The translations under genes and the position numbers were made by a program. The notes beneath the pieces were generated by a model. It was not told where the DNA came from, ran no database searches, and was given only the letters and a program-made list of their open reading frames with translations. Of a DNA stretch of 49,334 nt, positions 35,073 through 42,966 are shown piece after piece. Numbering within the stretch: position 1 is the stretch's first letter; the number at the start of each line of letters is the position of its first letter. This DNA comes from Prescottella subtropica (GTDB lineage: Bacteria; Actinomycetota; Actinomycetes; Mycobacteriales; Mycobacteriaceae). The DNA lies in the NCBI RefSeq assembly GCF_005434945.1, contig NZ_SKCH01000027.1:1-49334 (forward strand), written 5' to 3'.

Positions 35073-36359
35073 ATGACCGATGCACATGAGATCATTGCCG
35101 TCCGGGGAGCCCGCCGTTGGGACTCCCGCGGGCGTCCGACCGTTGAGGTCGAAATCCGTACTCCGACCGCGGTCGGTCGAGCGATCGCTCCTGCCGGCGC
35201 ATCGACAGGAACTGGAGAGGCCGTCGACCTCCGCGATGGTGGTCCCGGATGTGGTGGGGCGGATGTCACGACTGCCGTCCGCAATGTCGACACGGTGATT
35301 GCGCAGGCTCTGATCGGTCGGCGTGTCGACGACCAAGTGGGCATCGACACGGCACTCGAGGCAATCGACGGCACCGGTTCGTTCGCCACGCTCGGCGGCA
35401 ACGCCGCCGTGGCCACCTCCATGGCTGCCGCACACACCGCTGCCGCGGTCGAGAAACTTCCGCTGTGGAAGTACCTGAATCCGAACGCACGGCAACTGCC
35501 ACTTCCAGAGATCCAGATCTTCGGGGGCGGAGCCCACGCACACGGGCGCATCGATCTGCAGGACCTCATGGTCGTGCCGTACGGGGCGCATTCGTTCGCC
35601 GAAGCTGTCGACTGGGCCGTCGAGATTCATCGCGCCGGCGGGCGCTGGCTGGATGCCCGCGGGCGACTCGCCGGCGTCGCCGATGAAGGCGGATGGTGGC
35701 CGGCGTTCGACTCCAATGTGCAAGCGCTCGACGCTCTGGTGGCCTCGATCGAGGATGCCGGACTCGTTCCCGGAGATCAGGTAGGGATTTCGATCGATGT
35801 CGCCGCGACCCAGTTCGTTACCGCCGACGGCTACCGCCTCGCCAGTGAGGACCGGGACCTCGACCGGGACAGCTGGCGGGAGGAACTGCTGACGTGGTTG
35901 TCGAAGTACCCGATCGCATCCATCGAGGACCCGTTCGCTGAAGATGATCCGGTAGGAATGCAGTCGATCACCGCAGCTGTGGGCGACAGGGTTCAGGTCG
36001 TCGGCGACGACTTCCTGGTCACCAACGCAGATCGAGTGCGAACTGCGGCAGCAGCCCATAGCGTCAACAGCGTGCTGATCAAACCGAACCAGGCCGGGAC
36101 CCTCACACGCGCGAAGGCCGCACTCGATGCCGCCTCCGAGGAGGGGCTAGGTGCCATCGTGTCAGCACGCTCAGGTGAGACCGAAGACGTCACTATCGCT
36201 CACCTCGCGGTCGGATGGGCGAGCGGCGGATTCAAGGTCGGATCCGTCACGCGTAGTGAGCGAACCGCGAAATGGAACGAGATGATTCGCATCGAAGAAG
36301 AAATCGGATCATCCGGTCGATTCGTCGGGCGAGCAGGGCTGGGGCCGTGGCTGCGGTGA
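35073..36359 (+). CDS. enolase paralogue with altered active site
   Basis: A 428-residue member of the true enolase family. Conserved elements: RRWDSRGRPTVEVEI, the loop PAGASTGTGEA, GGAHAHG with His155 (yeast His159), DEGG with Glu205 (yeast Glu211), metal ligands Asp242, Glu285 and Asp312, the base Lys337 in LIKPNQ, and Lys388 near the end. Two usually invariant residues differ: the QEFM Glu (yeast Glu168) is Asp164 in LQDLM, and the SHRSGETED His (yeast His373), which contacts the substrate phosphate region, is Ala365 in SARSGETED. These changes and its place behind a kinase suggest a substrate related to, but not, 2-phosphoglycerate. The glycolytic enolase should lie elsewhere. Confidence 0.88.
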   Translation: MTDAHEIIAVRGARRWDSRGRPTVEVEIRTPTAVGRAIAPAGASTGTGEAVDLRDGGPGCGGADVTTAVRNVDTVIAQALIGRRVDDQVGIDTALEAIDGTGSFATLGGNAAVATSMAAAHTAAAVEKLPLWKYLNPNARQLPLPEIQIFGGGAHAHGRIDLQDLMVVPYGAHSFAEAVDWAVEIHRAGGRWLDARGRLAGVADEGGWWPAFDSNVQALDALVASIEDAGLVPGDQVGISIDVAATQFVTADGYRLASEDRDLDRDSWREELLTWLSKYPIASIEDPFAEDDPVGMQSITAAVGDRVQVVGDDFLVTNADRVRTAAAAHSVNSVLIKPNQAGTLTRAKAALDAASEEGLGAIVSARSGETEDVTIAHLAVGWASGGFKVGSVTRSERTAKWNEMIRIEEEIGSSGRFVGRAGLGPWLR

Positions 36360-37312
36360 CGGCGAGGCAACCGGTGCGGGTGCTCTTCCATTTCGATGGA
36401 TCCCCGAGATTGCAGGACCGACTGGCACCCCTACTCGACGACCTGGACATCCGGTGGTGTGCCGAGCATGACGAGGAACGGTTTCGGGATCTACTCCCGG
36501 ACACCGACGTTCTCTGGCATGTGCTCAGGCCGGTGACGGACGCCGATCTCGAGCGTGCGCCGCGACTCCAACTCATCCAGAAGTTGGGATCCGGTGTCAA
36601 CACCATCGATCTCGTATCGGCCCGCCGACGTGGAATTACGGTGTCCAACATGGTCGGCGCGAATGCCCAGGCGGTGGCCGAATCCGCACTGATGCTGATG
36701 TTGGCCGCGTTACGGCGGACAGTCGAACTCGACGCTGCCACCCGGTTGGGGGACGGCTGGCCACTGGACACCTCACTGGCCGATCGTGTGGGTGAGCTTG
36801 CCGGGCGAACTGTGGGACTGGTCGGGTTCGGAGAGATCGCACGAAAACTCGAGCGACCACTGGTGGCGCTCGGGGCCCGGGTCCTGCATACGACTCGGAG
36901 AACGGATTCGGCCGACGAAAACTGGCGATCCCTCGACGACTTGCTGGTCGAATCGGATGTCGTTTCCCTGCACCTGCCCCTTGATGCATCGACCACACAT
37001 CTGCTCGATACACGACGTCTCGGCCTGATGAAGCCGGGCGCGATACTGGTGAACACCGCGCGCGGTGAACTCGTCGACGAGGATGCACTTCATGCGGCGC
37101 TGACGTCCGGCAGGATGGCTGCTGCCGGCCTGGACACGTTCACCGTCGAGCCTGTCGATAGCACGAATCCTCTGCTCGCACTACGGAATGTGGTAGTCAC
37201 ACCGCATGTCGCCTGGCTGACTGCCGAGACGATCGAACGCTGTGTCACCATCGCGGCAGACAACTGCCGTCGCCTCATCAGGGGCGACTCTCTGCGCAAT
37301 ATCGTGCCCTGA
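36356..37312 (+). CDS. D-2-hydroxyacid dehydrogenase
   Basis: A 318-residue NAD(P)-dependent dehydrogenase of the D-isomer-specific family. The nucleotide-binding loop is TVGLVGFGEIARKLERPL; catalytic residues are Arg in VNTARGELVDEDAL, Glu in DTFTVEPVDSTNPLL and His in VVVTPHVAWLT. The GTG start overlaps the enolase stop (GTGA). It probably interconverts a 2-keto acid and a D-2-hydroxy acid formed in the same pathway. It ends the four-gene operon. Confidence 0.88.
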   Translation: MTARQPVRVLFHFDGSPRLQDRLAPLLDDLDIRWCAEHDEERFRDLLPDTDVLWHVLRPVTDADLERAPRLQLIQKLGSGVNTIDLVSARRRGITVSNMVGANAQAVAESALMLMLAALRRTVELDAATRLGDGWPLDTSLADRVGELAGRTVGLVGFGEIARKLERPLVALGARVLHTTRRTDSADENWRSLDDLLVESDVVSLHLPLDASTTHLLDTRRLGLMKPGAILVNTARGELVDEDALHAALTSGRMAAAGLDTFTVEPVDSTNPLLALRNVVVTPHVAWLTAETIERCVTIAADNCRRLIRGDSLRNIVP

Positions 37313-37378
37313 CGCTAGGGGCCGTGACCGCGTGCCACCACGTGCACCACGATGCGTGATCGATGTCACGAAGATTTA

Positions 37379-37425
37379 TTGACAGAGACTTGCGTCACAT
37401 ATATAACTAAATCTGAAGTCAGATT
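37379..37425 (+). promoter_or_regulatory. near-consensus promoter with palindromic operator for the transporter operon
   Basis: TTGACA (37379-37384), 17 bases, TATAAC (37402-37407): an unusually good sigma-70-type promoter for this genome. Immediately downstream is the perfect 16-base palindrome AATCTGAAGTCAGATT (37410-37425), covering the expected transcription start. A bound repressor would block initiation. The first gene begins at 37458 with a GGAG site six bases before the ATG. The rest of the gap 37313-37378 shows nothing recognisable. Confidence 0.75.
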
Positions 37426-37457
37426 CGTTTCCTGTTCACAGACGAGTGGAGATCTCT

Positions 37458-38978
37458 ATGTCGAATGGATGGTCTTGTCGGAGAATCGGTGTGGCCGCAG
37501 TGGCTGCAACCGCTGTTGCCGGCGTAGTGACCGGCTGCGGCTCGGCATCGAGTGCGACCGGTGACGGAACACTGGCGATCGGCACTCTGGTCGACGTCCA
37601 AAGCTTCGATCCGGCGCTCAATCCAGGTCAGGGGCAACGTCTTTACCTCGATCCGATCTACGATTCGCTGCTACGCACCGACGCCGACGGCAAGGTCGTC
37701 GCGGGACTGGCTACGCAGTACACGCTCACTCCGTCATCACTCGACCTCACCCTCCCCGAGGGGCGGGTGTTCAGTGATGGCACGCCCCTGGATGCGCAGG
37801 CCGTCAAGGAAAGCCTCGAGCACATCAAGTCCGCGGCCGGGCCCGCGTCCACCGCGCTTGCCAGTGTGAGTGAGGTGCGGGTGAGTGATCCAGCACATGT
37901 GTCGCTACAGCTATCGGCGCCGGCACCGGCGCTACCGATCGCATTGACGGACGTCGCTGGAATGGTGGTGGCGCCGAGCGCGCTCGATGGGAACGATTTG
38001 GGTTCCGCTCCAGTGGGTTCCGGGCCGTACATGCTGGACCCCGCGGCATCGAGCAAGGGCGTTTCGTACGTCTACGTGCAGAATCCTCACTACGAAGACA
38101 AGACCGACCAGGGACTGAATCGGGTCGAGATCAAGGTCCTCACCGACGGGGCGGCCCGGGCCGGCGCTCTACGCTCCGGTCAGATCGATATGGCCCAGGT
38201 CGACCGCGCACAGGCCGACGCGGTCAGTTCGGCCGGCATGAACGTCGAGTTCACCTCAGGAAACCACTGGATGCTCCAACTCGCCGACATCGGCGGTGAC
38301 AAGTCGCCGGCTCTGGCGAACAAGGACATCCGTCAGGCCATCGGCTATGCCATCGACCGTGAGGCGATCGTCAACGCAAGCCTCTTCGGCCAGGGAACGG
38401 CGACCACCCAGGTGTTCGGCCCGGAGAGCCCGTTCCACGTGGGGACTCTTCCGCAGCAGTACCGATACGACCCGGAGAAGGCTCGGCAGTTGGTGGCACG
38501 ATCGGGCGTTCAGTCGCCGAAGTTCACCGTTCCCGCGTTCGGCCCCACCAAGCCGATTGCTGAAGCGGTCCAGGGGTACTTGCGTGACGTCGGCATCGAG
38601 ATGGAGATCGTGCTGGTGCAGCCGGGAACCCTCGAGAAGGAGAACCGGTCCACGAACTTCGGCGGCTTCCTCACCCCGATCAAGCAGGTACACCCCGAGC
38701 AGCTGTACAACGAGCGTCTCGCGCCGAACGGGCCCCAGAACCCGTTCGGGACGGTCGCCCCGACGATCGACGAGCTTCACGCCGCCGCGTTGGCCGCCCC
38801 CGACGAGGCATCACGTGACGTCGCCTACCAAAAGATGCTCGCGGAGGTTGCGGACGAAGCTCTGTGGATCGATCTGTTCACCGACCAGACGCCGCTGGCG
38901 TGGAACGACAAGGTTCAAGGAGTCACCCTGCAGCCGGGATGGGTGATGGGCCCCTCTCTTCGCGGCGTGACTGCGTGA
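37458..38978 (+). CDS. ABC importer substrate-binding lipoprotein (peptide/nickel family 5)
   Basis: A 506-residue extracytoplasmic binding protein. The signal peptide ends with the lipobox VTGC (Cys27). Family-5 features are DVQSFDPALNPGQGQRLYLD, DPIYDSLLRTDADGKVV, GRVFSDGTPLDAQAVKESLE, the hinge region VGSGPYMLD, and IRQAIGYAIDREAIV. Proteins of this family bind oligopeptides but also oligosaccharides, opines, nickel chelates and glutathione. It is first in a rightward operon that includes the two permeases and ATPases. I chose the ATG at 37458; a GTG at 37446 lies before the ribosome binding site. Confidence 0.92.
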   Translation: MSNGWSCRRIGVAAVAATAVAGVVTGCGSASSATGDGTLAIGTLVDVQSFDPALNPGQGQRLYLDPIYDSLLRTDADGKVVAGLATQYTLTPSSLDLTLPEGRVFSDGTPLDAQAVKESLEHIKSAAGPASTALASVSEVRVSDPAHVSLQLSAPAPALPIALTDVAGMVVAPSALDGNDLGSAPVGSGPYMLDPAASSKGVSYVYVQNPHYEDKTDQGLNRVEIKVLTDGAARAGALRSGQIDMAQVDRAQADAVSSAGMNVEFTSGNHWMLQLADIGGDKSPALANKDIRQAIGYAIDREAIVNASLFGQGTATTQVFGPESPFHVGTLPQQYRYDPEKARQLVARSGVQSPKFTVPAFGPTKPIAEAVQGYLRDVGIEMEIVLVQPGTLEKENRSTNFGGFLTPIKQVHPEQLYNERLAPNGPQNPFGTVAPTIDELHAAALAAPDEASRDVAYQKMLAEVADEALWIDLFTDQTPLAWNDKVQGVTLQPGWVMGPSLRGVTA

Positions 38979-38991
38979 CGGGACTCAGGCG

Positions 38992-39936
38992 ATGACGAAA
39001 CTCATTGGCGGACGGGCGCTCGCACTCATACCGATGCTTCTGCTGATCACCGTCATCAGCGTCGGCCTGATCCAGCTGATCCCGGGAGATGCGGCAGAGA
39101 CCATCGCCGGAGCCTCCGCCACCCCTGAACAGGTAGCGCAGATCCGATCCGAACTCCAGCTCGACCGCTCAGTGTTCGAGCAGTACTTCGGATGGCTCGG
39201 TCACGCCGTCCAAGGAGATCTGGGCCGATCCGTGATCGACCAGAGCGAGGTCCTACCGGTCGTGCTCGAACGTCTCGGCGTGACAATCTCCCTCGCTCTT
39301 GCCGGTGCAGTGATCGGGTTGGTGCTCGGTATCGGAGCGGGAACGGCGGCGGCACTCCGACCGGGTTCGTGGATCGATCGGGTCATCACGCTGCTCGCGT
39401 CGGCGGCGCTCGCTATGCCGACGTTCTGGCTCGCACTGATCCTGGTGTCCGTGTTCGCGCTTCGTCTCGGATGGCTACCCGCCACCGGCTACACCCCGCC
39501 GGCGGTGAGCGTCACCGGTTGGATCCAGTCCCTCATCCTCCCGGGTATCGCTCTCGGCCTGGTGATGGCGGCAATGCTCGCCCGACATGCTCGTGCCTCG
39601 ATGATCGCGGTGATGCAGATGCCGCACATCCGGACCGCCCGCGCGATGGGGCTTCCCCCTATCAGCGTGATCGGAAAGCACGGACTGAAGAACGCACTCG
39701 GCCCGGTGGTCAGCACGCTGGGCTTCCACTTCGCTCATCTTCTGGGCGGTGCGGTCGTCGTCGAGCAAGTCTTCGGTGTTCCCGGAATCGGTGACCTCGC
39801 ATTGGCGGCGGTGAACCAGCGCGACATCCCGGTCATCCAGGCAGTTGTCGTGGTCACCGGAATCTGTGTGGCACTCGCACAGTTGCTCGTCGACGTCAGC
39901 TACGGATACCTCAACCCCAAGGTGAGGAAGTCATGA
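38992..39936 (+). CDS. ABC importer permease, DppB-type
   Basis: A 314-residue permease with about six helices. Family features are the N-terminal helix ALIPMLLLITVISVGLIQLIPGDAA, then LRSELQLD-like QIRSELQLDRSVFEQYFGWL, and the ATPase-contacting EAA loop HIRTARAMGLPPISVIGKHG followed by LKNALGPVVSTLG. It starts 13 bases after the binding-protein gene and its stop overlaps the next start (ATGA). Confidence 0.92.
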   Translation: MTKLIGGRALALIPMLLLITVISVGLIQLIPGDAAETIAGASATPEQVAQIRSELQLDRSVFEQYFGWLGHAVQGDLGRSVIDQSEVLPVVLERLGVTISLALAGAVIGLVLGIGAGTAAALRPGSWIDRVITLLASAALAMPTFWLALILVSVFALRLGWLPATGYTPPAVSVTGWIQSLILPGIALGLVMAAMLARHARASMIAVMQMPHIRTARAMGLPPISVIGKHGLKNALGPVVSTLGFHFAHLLGGAVVVEQVFGVPGIGDLALAAVNQRDIPVIQAVVVVTGICVALAQLLVDVSYGYLNPKVRKS

Positions 39937-41936
39937 CGACCATCACCCGGCAGCGGAACCGGAACTCCGGAGCCGCGGATGCCCCGCACAAAACACCGAC
40001 TCCGCAGAACACCGTTCGTGCGCCCGGCCGCTGGGAACGGGTCGGCAGACGACTCATCAGCGACCCGGTGGTGCTCGCTGCCCTCGTCGTACTGATCGCC
40101 ATCGTGTTCTGTGCGATCTTCCGCGACCATCTGATGCCCTACGACCCCGAGGCGACCGATCTGTCCCGGGTACTCGAAGGACCGTCAGCCGAACACCTTC
40201 TCGGCACGGACAACCTGGGACGTGACACGCTGTCCCGCCTGATCGACTCGAGTCGTATCGCGATCCTCGCATCCTTCGAAGCAGCAGGGATCGCACTGCT
40301 GGTCGGTGTCCCCGTCGGTCTCGTGATCGGGTACACCGGAGGCTGGCTCGACAACGTCGTCATGCGTGTCGTCGACGGGTTCACCGCACTCCCGGGTCTG
40401 ATCGTCGCGATCGCAGTGATCGCAGCACTCGGGCCGGGCATCGGCAACGCGATGCTCGCACTGGGACTGATTTTCTCGACGACCTTCGCCCGGGTCACCC
40501 GCGGTGAGGTGATGGCCGCACGCCAGCACGTGTATGTCGAGGCTGCGCAGGTAACCGGTGCCGGCACACCACGGATCCTCTTTCGACATGTTCTCCCGAA
40601 CATCGTCGGCCCACTGATCGTGCAACTGTCACTCACCTTGGCAGCGGCCCTGCTGGCGGAAGCAGCATTGTCGTTCCTCGGCCTCAGCGCGCAACCACCC
40701 GAAGCGAGTTGGGGTGTCATGGTCGCCGAGGGCGGACAGATGCTCGCCCGTCAACCGTTCCTGGTGATACCGCCCGGAATCGCGATCGGGCTGACCGTGT
40801 TGTGCCTCAACATCGTTGCCGACGGCGTTCTTGCCGGACTGCGCGACGAACCCCGTGCTTCACGCCGCCGGCGTCGCAGCGCGTCCCGCACCCCGTCTGC
40901 ACCGATCACGGTCGCCTTGACCAGTGTCACGACCACCACGGTCGCCGAACTCCCGGACGACCAGGACGTCGTACTGCAGGTGCGTGGCCTGAACGTCGAC
41001 GTCACCCGTGACAGCGACGATGTGATGCTCCTCGAAGACGTCTCACTGACCGTGCATCGCGGCCGCACCCTCGGGCTCGTCGGAGAATCGGGCAGCGGTA
41101 AGACGATGGCAGCGCTCGCGGTCATGGGATTGCTTCCGCCCGCCGCGCATGTGACAGGAGGATCTGTTCGCCTCGGGAACACCGAACTGCTCGGACTCTC
41201 GAACTCCTCGTGGAATCAGATCCGAGGTGCCCGGATGTCGATGATCTTCCAGGAACCGTCGACTGCACTCGATCCGGCCTTCACCGTAGGTGACCAGATC
41301 AGCGAGGTCATTCGCTGTCATTCCGGGATGAGCCGCAAGGATGCACACGAGAAAACTCTGTACCTGCTCGAACGTGTCGGCATTCGCGAACCTCACCTGC
41401 GGTACAAGAGCTATCCGCACGAGCTGTCCGGTGGTATGGCCCAGCGCGTCATGATTGCGCTTGCAATCAGCTGCGACCCGGAGCTGCTCATCGCGGACGA
41501 AGCGACGACAGCACTCGATGTGACACTGAAAGTGCAGATCGCGGACCTGCTTCGAGATCTGCAGGACGAGCTGGGCATGGGCATGGTCTTCGTGACGCAC
41601 GAACTCGGTATGGTCGCAGACCTCGCCGACACGGTGGCCGTCATGTACGCCGGCAATGTCGTCGAGACTGGTGATGCCTCGGCACTGCTCAAGGATCCGC
41701 AACACCCCTATACCGCGGCGTTGCTCGAGTCCAGCTCGCAAGGCCGGCCGCGTGGTGAGGAACTCGGCACCATTCCAGGAACGGTTCCGCTGCCGGGGAA
41801 TCGCCCTTCGGGATGTACCTTCGCACCGCGCTGCAGCTACGCAACCGAACATTGCACGCACGGTACGCCGCCGGCCCACGGAGACACGTCCACCTTCGTG
41901 CGTTGTGTACATCCATTGCTCCGAGCCGAGGGGTAA
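39933..41936 (+). CDS. fused ABC importer permease (DppC-type) and ATPase (DppD-type)
   Basis: A 667-residue fusion. Residues about 1-305 are the second permease: DPVVLAALVVLIAIVFCAIF, HLLGTDNLGRDTLSRLIDSS, and the EAA loop YVEAAQVTGAGTPRILFRHV. A linker rich in Arg, Ser and Thr (about 306-345) leads to the ATPase: Walker A GLVGESGSGKTMAALAVMG, signature ELSGGMAQRVMIALAI, Walker B LLIADEATTALDVTL, and the oligopeptide-transporter C-terminal Cys motif GCTFAPRCSYATEHC. The fusion fixes stoichiometry of one ATPase half to one permease half. The frame is continuous across the junction. Confidence 0.92.
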   Translation: MTTITRQRNRNSGAADAPHKTPTPQNTVRAPGRWERVGRRLISDPVVLAALVVLIAIVFCAIFRDHLMPYDPEATDLSRVLEGPSAEHLLGTDNLGRDTLSRLIDSSRIAILASFEAAGIALLVGVPVGLVIGYTGGWLDNVVMRVVDGFTALPGLIVAIAVIAALGPGIGNAMLALGLIFSTTFARVTRGEVMAARQHVYVEAAQVTGAGTPRILFRHVLPNIVGPLIVQLSLTLAAALLAEAALSFLGLSAQPPEASWGVMVAEGGQMLARQPFLVIPPGIAIGLTVLCLNIVADGVLAGLRDEPRASRRRRRSASRTPSAPITVALTSVTTTTVAELPDDQDVVLQVRGLNVDVTRDSDDVMLLEDVSLTVHRGRTLGLVGESGSGKTMAALAVMGLLPPAAHVTGGSVRLGNTELLGLSNSSWNQIRGARMSMIFQEPSTALDPAFTVGDQISEVIRCHSGMSRKDAHEKTLYLLERVGIREPHLRYKSYPHELSGGMAQRVMIALAISCDPELLIADEATTALDVTLKVQIADLLRDLQDELGMGMVFVTHELGMVADLADTVAVMYAGNVVETGDASALLKDPQHPYTAALLESSSQGRPRGEELGTIPGTVPLPGNRPSGCTFAPRCSYATEHCTHGTPPAHGDTSTFVRCVHPLLRAEG

Positions 41937-41939
41937 CCC

Positions 41940-42950
41940 ATGAGTGCGCTACTCGAGATCGAGAACCTTCGTGTCACCTTCCGCCGTCCCGGACTGATCC
42001 GCCGCCCGCCGCCGTTCGTGGCCGTCGACGATGTCACACTCAGACTCGGTGCCGGTGAAACACTCGGTGTTGTCGGCGAATCCGGATCGGGAAAGACGAC
42101 CGTCGCACGGGCAGTGCTGCGGTTGCTCCGCCCAGAATCGGGAACGGTCCGATTCGACGGCCACGATGTCACCGCGTTCGACAAGGTACCGAAGTGGTAT
42201 CGGCGCCGGGTCCAATCGATCTTCCAGGACCCCACCACGTCCCTGAACCCCTCATGGACGGTGCGCGATATCGTCGGGGAGCCGATCCAGGTGCACGAGA
42301 ACGTCAGTCGCAGGGAGCTTCTCCTTCGGGTAGGGGAACTGCTCGAACACGTCGGCCTCGATCCCGCTAGTGATCAGCGTCGTCCAGCAGACTTTTCCGG
42401 AGGACAGCGTCAGCGGATCGGTATCGCACGGGCTTTGGCGACTCGACCGGACCTGATCGTGTGCGACGAACCGGTAAGTGCCCTGGACGTCTCGACTCAG
42501 AGCACGGTCGTCAATCTCCTCAACAGAATTCAGCGAGACACCGGCGTGTCGTATCTCTTCATCGGCCACGATCTGACATTGATGCGGCACGTCAGTGACC
42601 GGATCGCGGTGATGTACCGAGGCCATCTTGTGGAGGAAGGGCCTGCAGAGAACATCTACCGTGACCACACACATCCGTACACGCGTATGTTGCTCGACGC
42701 CGCTCCGACGCTGGACCCGGACGAACAGAAGCGCCGGCGGTACCGTCGCGCCGAGTCGGAACCGTCTTCGGCTACAGCGGACCAGTCGAGTGGATGCGCG
42801 TTCGCGCCCCGATGCCCATCGGCCATCGACCGGTGTCTGACCGAGGCCCCAGCAGCACAGCACCGAGCAGGCGGATCGGTGAGATGCCATCTCACTTCCA
42901 CTCCCTCAGCCCCCGCACCTCGATCGCTCACATCCAGTTCACACTCCTGA
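41940..42950 (+). CDS. ABC importer ATPase, DppF/OppF-type
   Basis: A 336-residue ATPase that completes the importer. It has Walker A GVVGESGSGKTTVARAVLRL, the Q-loop in IFQDPTTSLNPSWTV, signature FSGGQRQRIGIARALA, Walker B LIVCDEPVSALDVSTQ, the switch region FIGHDLTLMRHVSDRIAVMY, and the C-terminal GCAFAPRCPSAIDRC motif. It starts three bases after the fusion gene; the acyl-CoA ligase follows after 16 bases. Confidence 0.92.
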   Translation: MSALLEIENLRVTFRRPGLIRRPPPFVAVDDVTLRLGAGETLGVVGESGSGKTTVARAVLRLLRPESGTVRFDGHDVTAFDKVPKWYRRRVQSIFQDPTTSLNPSWTVRDIVGEPIQVHENVSRRELLLRVGELLEHVGLDPASDQRRPADFSGGQRQRIGIARALATRPDLIVCDEPVSALDVSTQSTVVNLLNRIQRDTGVSYLFIGHDLTLMRHVSDRIAVMYRGHLVEEGPAENIYRDHTHPYTRMLLDAAPTLDPDEQKRRRYRRAESEPSSATADQSSGCAFAPRCPSAIDRCLTEAPAAQHRAGGSVRCHLTSTPSAPAPRSLTSSSHS

Positions 42951-42966
42951 CCGGAGGAAACCCAGC

